Assembly: GCA_002176905.1 (NCBI GenBank)
Contig: MSYE01000110.1
Location: 1 to 29,098, forward strand
Source of the DNA: a bacterium F11
GTDB lineage: Bacteria; Elusimicrobiota; Elusimicrobia; F11
Direction: 5' to 3'
Length of the DNA: 29,098 bases
The notes below the pieces were generated by a model, which saw only the letters and a list, made by a program, of their open reading frames with translations, made no database searches and had not been told where the DNA came from. Positions 1 to 15,000 of the stretch are shown here, in pieces. Numbering within the stretch: position 1 is the first letter of the stretch; every line of letters begins with the position of its first letter. The translations under genes were made by a program, and so were the position numbers.

Positions 1-3000
1 GAATTAAGAGAAGGGGTTAGCCAAAGTTTTGATCTGGATGATTATGTTGGGAATTATGAACAACCCGGAAAACTTCCGGATGAGAGTTGGAACAAATCCC
101 GTATCACCACCCGTTATTATGAGGATGTCGAAGGGACATCTGTTTCCATCTATGATGAGAACGGCGTGGCCCTCAATGCCCCTGTGGCATCTGGAGAAAG
201 TCTCTCCTTTGATGGGACAGCGGTGAAGCCGGATCAAACCAAATTTGGTTATACCAAGAGCGAGATTCACCAAACATTTAACAACCGCCTCTTTGTTGAT
301 ACCGGACAAAGCCGATTGGATGAGGTTGTGTCCCGCTCCTTCTCTTCGGATATAGATGGGTACGGGACCTTTGATATGCCTGTTGGTTGGGAAGATCCCA
401 ATATTTCGGGTCACTTCCCTCAAGGCGAAACCGCCGATGGTACCTATTCCCGCAGTTATTCGGTGGTGGACTACAGAGGGAGCTTTAATGAGGCTGGTCG
501 CCACATAGAAGACGCCCTTCCCACCTTCACGGGATGGAGTCACAGCTTTGATGGATTCCGTAACTTCACCAAAACCAATATTTTCCAGACCTACAACAAA
601 GCCATCTGGAACAAGTATGCACGTACGGTTAATGAAAGAAGTGTGTCACAAAGTTTCTCAAGTGACAATTCCATCAGAGCGGTCATTGCAGATGATCCTT
701 TTGAGGTGATGACAAGGGAATACGGTAGCGGAACGTTCGAGAAAGATGCGGCAAGAAGGCTTCCTGGCCCTGTTTTCCTTTCGGATGGCAGCTGGAACAA
801 ATCCGAGATGACCACCGATTACAGGCACAGTTTTGATATTGAGACGTCTCATCCCAAGGCGCCCATCATGAGAGGGGACGTGATTGAGGAAGGATTTGCG
901 CCTCGGGCTCATGGTTGGAGTCTTTCTTTTGATGGCAGTGCAAAAAATCCTGACACCATGACCTATGGATACACCAGGTCGGAGATGATCCAACGGTTCC
1001 GTGATGATATTTGGGGAAGAAGCGGTCAAAGCAAATTGGACTTTACTATCACCCGCAGCTTTACCTCCAATCAATTTGGACATGGAACCTACCTCCAACC
1101 CGTGGGATGGGAAAACCCAGCCAATCCCGGTGAATATCCTCATGGTCAAACTGAGGATGGGGCCTATTCCCGAACCTACACCCGAACCGATTACAGTGGA
1201 TCTTACGATGCAAATGGAAAAATTGTCCGTCAAGATTTGGAACCAGATGAGCCTATTGATCCCAACAATAAAGTCGGGATTCCAGAGGTAACCAGCGAAA
1301 GTTGGTCCTATGATGGGCTCCGTAATCACACCCGCACAGAAATTTCTCAAGATTTTAACCCGTGGATTTGGAACAACTTAGGCAAAACGGTTCTTTATAC
1401 CTCTGAAGCCAAAAGTTTCTCTTCGGATGATCGTGTGGTGGACACAAAAGACGATGCCGCCTATTTTGGCATGCCAACAAAGGTGTATGGACGGGGTCGT
1501 TACGAAAAACCCCAGCCCCAACCCGATGGCAGTTGGAATCGGAGCCGCGTGACCACCTATTACGAACGGAGTTTTGATAATGAAACTTCCAAACCCACGG
1601 GTTTTGCTCCATGGGCTGTTGGAGATTCCTTTAGCTTTGATGGACTTGCTGTTAGAGAGGATATGGGTTATTCCAAAGGAGAAATTTATCAGGAATTCAA
1701 TCAGGCCATTTGGGAAAACATGGGGCAACTTAAGGTGAAGACCGCGCTCAACCGAAGCTTTACATCTAATGAAGATGAAGACGGAACCTTTGATGAGCCC
1801 GTTGGGTATAAAGACCGCAATGGAAGATACCCCAATGGACACACCGCTGATAAGTCTTATAGTCGAAGTTGGACTTTGACGGATTATTCCAAGAGTTATG
1901 AGGATGATCCGGATTCTCTTAATTTGGGTTCTTTGGTCCGAGATGAAACACCAACTGTCACGGGAGGAAGCTGGAGTTTTGATGGTCTTCGAACCACCAC
2001 CCGAACTGATTTGGAACAACAATTTGGTATCCCGATTTGGGAGCGGTTTGGGAAGACGGTTATTGAGATAAGCACAGCCAAGAGTTATACCAGCAACAAT
2101 CAAGGAGGACAAGCTTGGCGTCCCCAATCAGATCTTGGTCGATCCGATATTGTAATTCTGAATAAGAATGGATCGCGGATTTTCTCTCGAAGTGGACAAT
2201 TCCGAATGGATGTGTTTGGCGAGGGATCATTTGAGGAGGAGAACCCAACCATAACCCAGACCGATGGAAGTTGGAGCCGCAGTGAAATCATCACGCATTA
2301 TGAGGATGCCTATAACACCGTTACGTCTAAACCCCGCAACGATCGAAACCAAGATCACACCCCGTGGGCAGAAGGGTATAGCTTATCGTTTGATGGATTG
2401 GCCGCCAAAGAGGATATGGGATACACCCGAAGTGAGATTGCCCAGGAGTACAACGAGATTATCTGGTCTGAGAGCGGTCAACTGAAATTAAAGACAACGG
2501 TGAACAGGAGTTTTACCTCCAATCTTGAGGGAGAAGGGACATTTGAAGAACCGGTTGGTTTCGAAAACGAAGATAACGAGTATCCGAATGGCCAAACAGC
2601 CGACGGCAGTTACAGCCGAAGTTGGACCGTTACCGATTACTCTCAAAGTTATGTGGATGATCCCGATTCACAAAAAATTGGTTCTCTTGTTCGGAATGCT
2701 CCTCCTGTGGTGATGGGGGGTAGTTGGAGTTACGATGGGCTCCGCTCCACCACCCGTACCGATTTGGAACAAGAGTTCAATGAAGAGATCTGGGAAGACT
2801 TTGGGAAAACGGTCATTAAAACCAGTACTGCCAAAAGTTATACCAGTAACATGGAACAAAGTGCCTGGAACGTCTTAGATGAAGAAGAATTCGCGCACCG
2901 CAGGGAAGAAGGAATGGTTCTCCGAAAGATGGAGGAAGACGTTGTGGTCTTTGTTGAAATGAGTCCTTTTGTTGTGTGGGGTGGTGGCTCCTTTGATGAT

Positions 3001-6000
3001 GAAGCGTTGATGGTGACCCAAGAAGATGGCAGTTGGAGCCGAAGTGAGATCACAACCCATTATGAGGATGCTTATAACCTTGAGACATCGCAGCCACACG
3101 CGGGTCGCCTCCAAGATCACACACCCTGGGCAGAGGGATATAGCCTGTCCTTTGATGGTTTGGCGCCCAGGGATGATATGGGTTTCACCCGAAGTGAGAT
3201 TGCGCAGGAGTACAACGAGATTATCTGGTCAGAGACCGGACAGCTGAAATTAAAGACAACGGTGAACAGGAGTTTTACCTCCAATATTGAAGGAGAGGGG
3301 ACATTTGAAATACCTGTTGGATTCCAAGATGAAAATGGGAATACTCCCCATGGAAAAACAGCGGACGGAAGCTACAGCCGCAGCTGGACCATCACCGATT
3401 ATTCGAGAAGTTATGTGGATGATCCGGACTCATTAGAGATTGGTGCCCTTCAGCGTGATGCACCGCCTGTTGTGATGGGAGGAAGCTGGAGCTATGACGG
3501 ACTTCGAAGCTATACCCGCACTGACTTGGAGCAAGAGTTCAATGAAGAGATTTGGGATGGATTTGGGAAGACCGTGATCAAGACCAGTACGGCCAAGAGT
3601 TACACCAGCAGTGATGAACAAGGCACATGGGAAGTATTGGAAGAAGAGGCTTTTGCCCATAGAAGAGATCAGGGCGGAATGGTTCTGCGGCGCACCATCG
3701 ATGGGGAAATCGTTTCTATGGTGATGAGTCCTTTTGTGGTGTGGGGAGGAGGTTCTTTTGATGATGAAGCCCTCATGGTCACCCAACCCGATGGAAGTTG
3801 GAGCCGAAGTGAGATCACAACCCATTATGAAGATGCCTATGATACCGAGACATCCCAACCTGTAAATGATCGCACCCAAGCACACACCCCTTGGGCCGAA
3901 GGATACAGCCTCAGCTTTGATGGCTTGGCGGCCAGGGATGATATGGGTTTCACCCGAAGTGAGATTGCCCAAGAGTACAATGAGATTATCTGGTCAGCGA
4001 CCGGGCAATTAAAACTGAAGACCACGGTCAATCGAAGTTTCACCTCCAATAATGCTGGGGCAGGAACATTTGAAAAACCTGTTGGATTCCAAGAAGAGAA
4101 TGGAGATTATCCGAATGGCCAAACAGCCGATGGAAGTTATTCCCGAAGCTGGACTGTTACTGATTACTCCAAGAGCTATTACGATGGGGTGAATGTGTTG
4201 ATCCCAGAAGATTCGGAAGAGGGAATTGGGGCCATTGTGCGAAATGCCCCACCAATCGTGATGGGAGGCAGCTGGAGTTACGATGGGCTTCGAAGCTACA
4301 CCCGAACGGACCTTACACAAGAATTCAATGAGGAAATATGGGAAGGATTTGGAAAAACTGTGATCAAGACCAGTACGGCCCAAAGTTACACCAGCAGTGA
4401 TGAACAAGGTACATGGGAAGTATTGGAAGAAGAATCTTTTGCTCACCGAAGAGATCAAGGTGGAATGATCCTTCGCCGAACAGAGAAAGGCGATCAAGAC
4501 AATGATGGGCAATTGGGTGAGATCATTTTCCTTGCGATGAGTCCCCTGGTTGTTTGGGGGGGAGGATCCTTTGAGGATGAAGACCTCATGGTCACCCAAG
4601 ATGATGGAAGTTGGAGTCGCAGTGAAATCATCACGCATTATGAGGATGCCTATGATACCGATACATCCCAACCCGTTAATGATCGCACCCAAGCCCATAC
4701 ACCCTGGGCAGAGGGATACAGCCTCTCCTTTGATGGTTTGGCTGCCAGAGATGACATGGGTTTCACCCGAAGTGAGATTGCCCAAGAGTACAACGAGATT
4801 ATCTGGTCTGAAACCGGTCAATTGAAACTGAAGACCACTGTTAACAAAAGCTTTACTTCTAATCTTGAGGGAGCGGGGACCTTTGAGAAACCCGTCGGGT
4901 TTCAAGATGAGAACAATCGATATCCCAGTGGAGAAACAGCGGATGGAAGTTACAGCCGAAGTTGGACTGTGACAGATTATTCCAGAAGTTATATTGATGA
5001 TCCTGACTCATTGGAGATTGGGGGACTTGTGCGAGATGCGCCACCGATTGTCATGGGAGGAAGTTGGAGTTTTGATGGCCTTCGAACCTATACCCGAACC
5101 GATTTGGAACAGGAATTCAATGAAGAGATTTGGGATGGGTTTGGAAAGACCGTGATCAACACCAGTATTGCCAAGAGTTATACCAGTAACAATGAACAAC
5201 ATACGTGGAATGTTTTAGAGGAAGAAGAATTTGAACACCGCAGAGAGAAAGGAATGGTTCTGCGCCGAACAGTGGAAGATGAAGTGATTTCTGTTGTGAT
5301 GAGTCCCTTTGCTGTGTGGGGTGGCGGATCCTTTGATGATGAAGATCTGATGGTTACCCAGCCCGACGGCAGTTGGAGCAGAAGTGAGATCACCACCCAT
5401 TATGAAGATGCCTATGATACGGAGACATCCCAACCTTATAACGATCGCACCCAAGCGCATACCCCTTGGGCCGAAGGATGGAGCCATAGTTTCGATGGTT
5501 TGGCTGCCAGAGATGATATGGGTTATACCCGAAGTGAGATTGCTCAAGAATACAACGAAATGATCTGGTCACAATCCGGGCAATTGAAACTAAAGACCAC
5601 AGTTAACCGAAGTTTCACCTCTAATATTGATGGCGACGGGACATTTGAAGAACCTGCTGGATTCGAAAATATGAACGGAGACTATCCCAATGGAGAAACA
5701 GCAGATGGAAGTTATAGCCGAAGCTGGACTGTTACTGATTACTCCAAGAGTTATTACGATGGAGTGAATGTTGAAATCCCGGAGGGTTCTGAGGTGGGAA
5801 TCGGTGCGCTTGTCAGAGACGCTCCGCCAAAGGTTATGGGAGGAAGTTGGAGTTATGATGGTCTGCGAAGTTATACGCGAACCGACTTGGAACAGGAGTT
5901 TAACGAAGAAATTTGGGATGGATTTGGAAAGACCGTTATCAATACCAGCACAGCCCGAAGTTACACCAGTAGTAATGAACAAGGGACATGGGAGGTATTG

Positions 6001-9000
6001 GAAGAAGAAGCTTTTGCTCACAGAAGAGATAATGGTGGCATGGTTCTTCGCCGAACAGAAAGAGGAGATGAAGACAACGATGGACAATTGGGAGAAATCA
6101 TTTCCATTGTTATGAGTCCTTTTGTTGTTTGGGGAGGAGGATCCTTTGATGATGAGGATCTGATGGTCACTCAACCCGATGGAAGCTGGAGTCGAAGTGA
6201 GATCACCACCCATTATGAAGATGCCTATGATACGGAGACATCCCAACCTTATAACGATCGCACCCAAACGCATACACCCTGGGCCGAAGGATGGAGCCTC
6301 AGCTTTGATGGCTTGGCGGCCAGAGATGATATGGGGTATACCCGAAGTGAGATCGCCCAAGAATACAATGAGGTTATCTGGTCAGAGACCGGGCAGTTGA
6401 AGTTGAAGACCACCGTAAACAAAAGTTTCACTTCCAATAATGAGGGAGCAGGGACATTTGAAGAACCTGTTGGATTCCAAAATGCAGATGGAGATTATCC
6501 CAATGGAGAAACAGCGGATGGAAGTTACAGCCGAAGTTGGACTGTTACTGATTATTCCAAGAGTTATTACGATGGAGTGAATGTCGAGATCCCAGAAGAT
6601 TCCGAAGAGGGGATCGGCGCTCTTGTTCGAGATGCGCCGCCAACGGTTATGGGAGGAAGTTGGAGTTACGATGGGCTCAGAACCTATACGCGAACCGATT
6701 TGGTACAAGAATTCAATGAGGAAATCTGGGAAGATTTTGGGAAAACAGTGATCGAAACCAGTACAGCCAGAAGCTACACCAGTGACAACCAAGCCAATAC
6801 GTGGGATGTCCCAGAGGAAGAGAAGTTTGAACACCGCCAAGAACAAGGAATGGTTCTGCGCCGGATGGTGGAAGACGAAGTGGTTTCGGTTGTGATGAGT
6901 CCTTTTGCTGTGTGGGGAGGAGGATCCTTTGATGATGAGGATCTGATGGTTACCCAACCCGATGGAAGCTGGAGCCGGAGTCAGATCACCACCCATTATG
7001 AGAATGCTTATGACACAGAAACATCCCAACCTACCAATGATCGCACCCAAGCGCATACACCCTGGGCCGAAGGATGGAGCCTCAGCTTTGATGGCTTGGC
7101 GGCCAGAGATGATATGGGGTATACCCGAAGTGAGATCGCCCAAGAATACAATGAGGTTATCTGGTCAGAGACCGGGCAGTTGAAATTGAAGACCACCGTA
7201 AACAGAAGTTTCACTTCCAATAATGAGGGAGCAGGGACATTTGAAGAGCCCGTTGGATTCCAAGATGAGAATGAGAATTATCCCAATGGAGAAACAGCGG
7301 ATGGAAGTTACAGCCGAAGTTGGACTGTTACTGATTATTCTAAGAGTTACGTTGATAATCCGGAATCATTGGAAATAGGAGCCCTTGTGCGCGATGCTCT
7401 CCCAACCGTTATGGGGGGAAGCTGGAGCTATGATGGTCTTCGAACCTACACACGAACCGATTTGGAACAAGAATTCAATGAAGAGATCTGGGAGGAGTTC
7501 GGGAAGACCGTGATCAAGACCAGCACAGCCAGAAGTTACACCAGTGATAATGAATCAAAAATCTGGAATGTCTTCCTGGAAGAAGAATTTGAAAATCGAA
7601 GGGAGATGGTGATCAGACGACTTGAAAATGGAGAAATCATCCATACCAATATGAGGGAATTTGGAACTTGGGGTGGTGGTTCCTTTGATGAGGAAGCTTT
7701 GATGGTGACCCAACCCGATGGGAGTTGGAGCCGGAGCGAAATCATCACTCATTATGAAGATGCCTACGATACCGAAACCTCTCAACCCCTCAACGATCGT
7801 ACTCAAGAACACACCCCTTGGGCCGAAGGATGGAGCCTCAGCTTTGATGGGTTGGCGGTAAGAGATGAGATGGGATACACCAAGAGTGAAATTGCCCAAG
7901 AGTACAATGAGATTATTTGGTCAGAGACCGGACAGCTGAAACTGAAGACCACCATGAACCGAAGCTTCACCTCCAATGTTGATGGAGAGGGAACATTTGA
8001 ACAACCGGTTGGATTCCAAGATGCGAGAGGAAATTATCCCCATGGAGAGGCAGCGGATCGCAGTTACAGCCGCAGCTGGTCTGTGACCGACTATGCCAAC
8101 AGTTATGTGGACGATCCCAATGACAAAAACATCGGTGCTCTTCTACAGGATGCCCCACCAACGGTATTGGGAGGAAGCTGGAGCTATGATGGGCTAAGAA
8201 CCTATACCCGAACGGATCTTGAACAAACCTTTAACGAAGAGATTTGGGAAAAATTTGGGAAAACCGTAATTGAAACCAGTATCGCCAAGAGTTACACCAG
8301 CGACAAGGAACAAAGTGAATGGGCGATATTAGAAGAGGAGGCTTTTGTCCATCGCCAACAACAAGGAATGGTTCTTCGTCGCACACAAGGAGGGGACGTG
8401 ATGACCCTTCCTGTGAGTCCCTTGGTTGTGTGGGGTGGGGGATCCTTTGATGATGAGGACTTGATGGTGTCCCAATCCGATGGAAGCTGGAGCCGCAGCG
8501 AACTCACAACACACTACGAGAATGCCTACGATACAGAAACCTCTCAACCCCACCAAGGTGCGAATCCGGATCACACCCCATGGGCCGAAGGATGGAGCCT
8601 CAGCTTTGATGGATTGGCTGTTGTTCCGGAGATGGGTTTTAATCGAGGTGAAATCTATCAGGAATACAATCAATATATTTGGGCTGAAACCGGTCAGTTG
8701 AAATTAAAAACCACGGTCAACCGCAGTTACACCTCCAATGCGAACGGGGATGGAACCTTTGAGGAGCCAGTTGGGTATCAAAATGCGGATGGAGATTATC
8801 CCTTTGGTGAGACTGCTGATGGAAGCACCAGCCGAAGTTGGAGTATCACCGATTATTCCAAGAGCTATTACGATAACCAAAACGTCTTGATTCCAGAGGA
8901 TATGGAAGTGGGCATTGGTGCCATTGTGAGAGGAGATTCGGATGATCCTACGGATCGAATCGGTGTGCCCATGGTCCTAGGAGGAAGCTGGAGTTTCGAT

Positions 9001-12000
9001 GGATTCCGAACCCATACCCGAACCGAACTAACGCAGGTCTTTAATTCCCAAATATGGAATGACTTCGGAAAAACCGTTATGGAAACAAGCGAAACAAAGA
9101 GTTTCTCAAGCAACAAATACGAAGCCACCCGATGGGATGTTAACGATGACTTGGGAAGAAATGCGGACCCAATCTATATCCGTGACAAATTTGGTGATCC
9201 GGCCCTCAATATGGGCGAATTCCGAACCTATGGACAAGGAAGTTTTGATAAAGATCCGACATTGAACTTGCCCGGTCCCATTGTTCTTGATGATAAGAGT
9301 TGGAACAAGAGTTTCCTAAGAACCCATTATGAGAATGCCTATGACACACGGACATCCCAACCTTATGACATCGTGGCCCAAGATTATACGCCATGGGCCG
9401 AAGGGTGGAGTTTGAGTTATGATCCAACCGTTCAATCCCCCAGCATGGGATACACCAAAACCAATCTCTTCCAGGAATTCAACGAACATATTTGGGCGGC
9501 CACGGGACAACTCAAGATGAAGACAGCGGTCAATCGCAGTTACACAACCGATGCCACCGGAACCCTTGGAACCTTTGAGGAACCTGTGGGCTATCAAAAT
9601 GACGAGGGAGATTATCCCTTTGGTCAGACAGCGGATGGAAGTTTTAGCCGCAGTTGGACTATCACCGATTACAGTCAGAGTTATTACGATGGGGTCAATC
9701 GCCCTCTGGAACAAGGAGCCGCGTTGGGTGAGATTGTGAGAAAAGCCGATGGATCGGGCATGCCCACAGTGAAGGGGGGAAGTTGGAGTTTTGACGGATT
9801 AAGAACGGTAACCCGAACTGATCTCACGCAAGAATTTAACAAAGCGGTCTGGAACAGATTTGGAAGAACGGTTCTTCTCTCCAGCACAGCCGAGAGCTAC
9901 TCGAGCGATGCGGAATTGGTGTATTGGGATGTGGAAGAGGAGTTCACCAACCGGATTGATCCGATCCTCATACGGGGCGAAAGCGGTGACTTTAATGAAA
10001 TTCGTATGAATGCCTTTGTCACCTTTGGTAACGGATCATTTGAAACCGATCTTGAGCAAAACAAGCCTGGTCCCATTGCGCAAGGCGACCGCAGTTGGAA
10101 CAAGAGTCGTGTGGTGACCCATTATGATCGGGCCTATAACGAAGACAAAGCCCGTCCGTGGAGAGAAGGAGATCTTAATTACCAAACGGCCGAATACCAC
10201 ACGCCGTGGGCTGAAGGTTGGAGTTTGGCATTTGATGGATTGGCCGTTATAGAGGAAATGGGATACAACCAAAGTGATATCTATCAAGTCTACAATCCCA
10301 TAATTTGGCAGGCGACCGGTCAGCTTCGAATGAAGACATCTGTTTCTTTAAGTTTTAGCTCGGATGAAAATCGGGCTGGCGAATTTAATGATCCTCATAC
10401 CTTGCCAGACGGTAGCCGGTCGCAAAGTTGGACCGTGACTGATTATGCCGACAGCTATTATGAAGAGATTGTTGGATCCTATGGTATTGGAGAGATTGTT
10501 CGAAACCCAACGGGGATTCCCGTTGTCAAAGGAGGAAGCTGGTCAGATGATGGCTTCCGGACTGTAACCCGAACTGATTTGGAACAAGAATTCAATTCGC
10601 AAATCTGGAATAAGTTTGGACGCACGGTTATCAATAAATCCAAAGCTCAAAGTTATTCCAGCAACCGAGAAGCCTCGGTTTGGAAGGCCATTGAAAAAAT
10701 CGGACGTCCGGTCATTGTTTATGATCAAGCGGGCGTTGAAATGGACTTGAGTTTCTTGGATATTTTTGGTGAGGGAAGCTTTATTAAGGATCCGGCCGAT
10801 AGTAGAAACAAACCCGGTCCCATCGCGCTCTCAGATCTGAGTTGGTCAAAGAGCGAACTCATCACCCATTATGAGAACGCCTATAATGCTCTTACTTCTC
10901 ATCCGTGGCAATCGGATGAAGACGGATATGATGATGTTGAGGTTCGTGCACCGTATGCGCAAGGCTGGAGTTTAAGTTTTGATGGGACTGCCCTCCCAGG
11001 TACGCAGTTTGGATATAACAAAGCCGATCTTCATCAAACTTTCAATCCGCATCTGTGGCAACAAGGCTATACCAAACTTTTTACTGTTACCAACCGCAGC
11101 TACACATCGGATGAATTCGGGAACGGGTCTTATGATAAGCCTTTTGAGGAAACCGCAGACGGTGCTTGGAGCCGCAACTTCTCTGTTACCGATTATTCCA
11201 AGAGCTATTACGATGGTGTCAACGTGGCACCAGGTCGGGATCAGCTTTTGGGTGAATTGGTCAGAACCCAGGATGCCCTTCCCAAAGCAAGGAGTGTGAG
11301 TCATTCTTTTGATGGGTTTTTGACCTATTCGCGGGCCATTGTGGATCAAATCAACAATTATGACGTGTGGTGGCAGAGCGGACGTACCGTTCTCTCTCGT
11401 ACCGAAGCCACCAGTTTCTCCAGCAACGAGGAACAAGGTAATGCCGTCGAAGGTTTGGATCTTGATCCCTGGACAGGAAGGGCTCCTGTTCTCTATGGGC
11501 AAGGAAGTTACGATGATCCTGAAAAGTTGCCTTGGAAAGGGTGGTTTAAATCAAAAACAACAACCGACTATTCCCTTTCCTTCTCTGCCCCATACGGTCG
11601 ACCCAAAGAGACAGCCCCCATTTCTTTTGGAGAAAGCCATTCTTTTGATGGAACCTCGGTCGCCGGTACCAACATGGGCTATACCAAAACCGAAAACCTG
11701 CAACGCTACAACAACACGGTCTGGCAAAATACCGGATTAACCAAACTGTTGGAAACTATATCGAGAAGTTTTACCTCTGATGAAGAGGGACAAGGAACCT
11801 ATTTACAACCCGTTGGTTGGCAAGCGGAAAATGGAACCTATCCCTATGGTCACACCGCAGACTATAGCTATTCCCGAAGTGTCGTGAAAAACAATTACCG
11901 TGGTAGTTTTGATGAAACAACAGGGGCCATCATCCGCGGCCCCAATATTCTGAAAGATCCTGATGGGGAACCCTTGGCCGGGGTGCCGGTGACAACAGGA

Positions 12001-15000
12001 GACAGTTGGAGTTTTGATGGATTCCGGAATTTCACCCGATCCCGATTCCAACAGGTCAACAACGGCCAGGTTTGGCACAATCTTGGAAAAGTGGTGTTGT
12101 TGGAATCCATTGCGGAGAGCCACTCCAGCAACGATCAGGTTGAGAAGAGCAATGATAAGGGTGAAAGAATCGAAGTGGAAAAAGAACAAGGTCTCTTTAA
12201 AGGTTGGAGTACGCCCATCTATGGTCAGGGAACCTTTGAAGGAACACCCGATCCCGATACGCTCCAAGGCCCCATTCCCTCGAGTGATGGAAGTTGGAGC
12301 AAATCCCGAAGCGTTACTGACTACACCGATGCCTATGATTCCATTACCTCGAAACCCACCGGTGTGGCGCCATCGGCTTATGGATGGACTTTAAGTTTTG
12401 ATGGATCCAATCTCTCCGGTGGGGTGTCCACTGATTTTGGCTATACCAAGACCGAATCCGCGACGCTATTCAACACGGGCATTTGGAGAAACACCGGCCA
12501 AACCCGAGCTGAACTTGTTTTATCCCGCAGTTTCACCGCAGATGAGGACGGAGAAGGAAGTTTTGTGAGCCCCATGGGAATTGATGATCCTTCGCGTGAT
12601 TACAGCCGTTCTTATACCCGAACCGATTTCTCGCGAAGTTATAATGAGCTCACAGGAGCCATTATTCCGGGTGAGGTTCCCACTGTTTCAGGATACAGTC
12701 ATTCCTATGATGGCTTTAGCCATTACACCAAGACCCTCATTGAACAGGCTTATCGTCCTGATCTGTGGCGCGGAATGGGCAAAACCGTTCTCCTGACAAC
12801 GGTGTCTTCCAGTTTCTCAAGTGATAACGTGAAAGGAAGAGACAGAGGCGAAAACGGAGAACAGCCGGGTTTTGAAGAAGACTCAGGAGTTTGGTTTGAT
12901 CCTCAGTATAGCCGTGCTTCCACTCCCATTTTTGGTACAGGTGACTTTGATAATCCTGTTCCCAACCGGGATGGATCTTGGAGTCGAACACAGCTCACAA
13001 CAGACTATTCCTTGTCTTATGACCCAGTGACCTCACATCCCACTGAGATCGCCCCCCTGGCCACAGGAACCGGACTTTCCTTTGATGGTTCGGCTGTCAA
13101 TCCCGATGAGATGACTTATGGATTTGTGGCATCCAAAATTTATCAAGAATTTAATTCTGTGATCTGGAAAAACTTAGGGCTCTCCAAATTAAAAGCCACG
13201 GTCAACTTAAGCTTTACCTCCAACCGGGATGGTCAAGGAACCTATGAAGAACCAGTTGGATATCGCAATGCGGATGGCGATTATCCGTATGGCCAGACCG
13301 ATGATCTGGCCTATCAACGGTCCTGGAATTTCACCAATTATGATGGCAGTTTTGATGAAGAGACAGGAAAATTGGTGGGAACCCAACTCCCCACCGTTAT
13401 AGCGGGATCGTTAAGCTTTGATGGATTGATTACCTTTAACCGCGCCGATGTGGAACAAACCTATAACCAAGCCATTTGGGATCGGTTTGGTCGATTGGTC
13501 CTGGAAAATTCGGTTGTGAGCAGCTGGACCAGTGACGAATCGCAGCAAACGCTTCAACTCCCCTATGCTTTAGATGAACGATCTGGTTTTGAAGATGTCT
13601 TAACTATTTACGGTGGAGGAGAGTATGATGAGCCGGTGCCCATGATCAATGACAGCTGGTCACGAAATCGGATGACCACCCATTATGAGAATGCCTACAA
13701 TCCCCTCACTGGCCGACCTTGGAAAGAAGGCGAGGATGGATTTGAGAATCTTGAATTCCATACACCCACTGCAGAAGGGACGGGTTTGTCCTTTGATGGA
13801 TTGGTGTTGGATCCCGAATCCACCGAATTCGGATTTACCAAATCCGATACCTATCAAGAATTTGATCCCATTATTTTCCGTAACACCGCCAATACCCGTA
13901 TAAAGAAAACCATCAACAGAAGTTATACATCCGATCATCTCGGATCTGAGGATTATACGTTTGAAAATCCATTTAAAGGCACAGCAGATGGAAGTTATTC
14001 CCGGTCCTATTCGGTTACCAATTTTGAAGGACGCTACGACGAGTTTGGTGGTCTTGTTCGCGGAAGCGGAGACATCACCGATCAAAGTGCCACCCCAAGT
14101 TTTACAGGTTGGAATTGGAGTTATGATGGGATTCGCAACTACAACAAGAGCATAATTGATCAATCCTACAATGGCCGCCTGTGGTACCGTTATGGTAAGA
14201 GTATTCTCTTGGAAACCCATACGCGTGGATTTTCAAGTACCTCAGATCAAGATCCCATTAAAAATATTGATGATTTCTGGCATACACCCGAATACGGATT
14301 GGGATCCCCTGATTCTCCCCAACCCACATCCGATGGAAGTTGGTCGACGTCAGATCTCATTACTTCTTATGTGGATAGTTTTGATTCTGACTCGTCCCGC
14401 ATCTTAGAGAAAGCCCCAGTGGCGCGCGGAACCTCGATGTCCTATGACGGATTCCAATTAACGGATGAGGACACGGGATTTGGTTACACCAAAGCAGAGA
14501 TTGCCCAGCGAAACGGTGACCGTGTTTGGTTTAACACCGGTCAAGTTCGGTTGCACACATCCTATTCCCGTAGTTTCTCATCCAACAAGAAACGGGAAGG
14601 AACCTTTATTGATCCGATTGTTCTTCCTGATCGATCTGTCTCTCGCTCCTACGGTAAAACCCAGTATATGGAATACGTTGATCCCATCACCGGAGAGATG
14701 AAAAACAGTTACGATCCTTTAACCGGAAAATTCAATCGAGATACACCTCCCTCATTTGAAGGATGGAGCTACTCTTTTGATGGGTTTAAAACCTACAACA
14801 AAGCCGACATTTTCCAAACATATCAGCTGGGAGCCTGGAATTTGGTTGGTAAAACCCTTCTTGAAAATGTTCTGAGCCGGTCTTTCTCCAGCGATGAAAC
14901 CAAGCTCGATGAAGTGGAAGATGATGCGGAGTGGTTTGGACACATGGGTGCGACTCCTCTCTATGGTGGCGGAGATTTTGATAACCCGGAAGTTATTTTT

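Larger units (their letters stand above)
2365..8580 (+). repeat. Homogenised core of the array (dyads 4-11)
   Basis: These eight dyads are far more alike than the flanking ones, in DNA as well as protein. Spacings between successive A units are 762, 765, 813, 762, 813, 783, 756 and 762 bases. Dyads 6 and 8 (both 813) share two extras, a YYDGVNV-type linker in A and a D-x-D-N-D-G insert in B. Dyads 7 and 9 share an EFEHR-x(3)-GMVLRR-type B insert. This implies a second-order period of 1,575 bases on top of the dyad. The A unit of dyad 9 (6269-6401) and of dyad 10 (7052-7184) are identical by eye over about 130 bases. Recent duplication or gene conversion inside the gene is the simplest explanation. 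Confidence 0.88.

Noticed and set aside
166..168. GTG as the start of the giant gene
   Set aside because: The frame is open to base 1 and the preceding 55 codons encode in-register repeat sequence, so the start lies outside the window.
4009..4905. Long antisense reading frames in the repeat array (this one 298 codons; others near 5590-6360 and 6382-7143)
   Set aside because: They recur with the repeat period and are mirror frames of biased codons; no domain, ribosome site or independent conservation is seen.
2365..9393. CRISPR-like or non-coding tandem repeats
   Set aside because: Periods are hundreds of bases, all multiples of three, and the units encode conserved protein; there are no short repeats with unique spacers.
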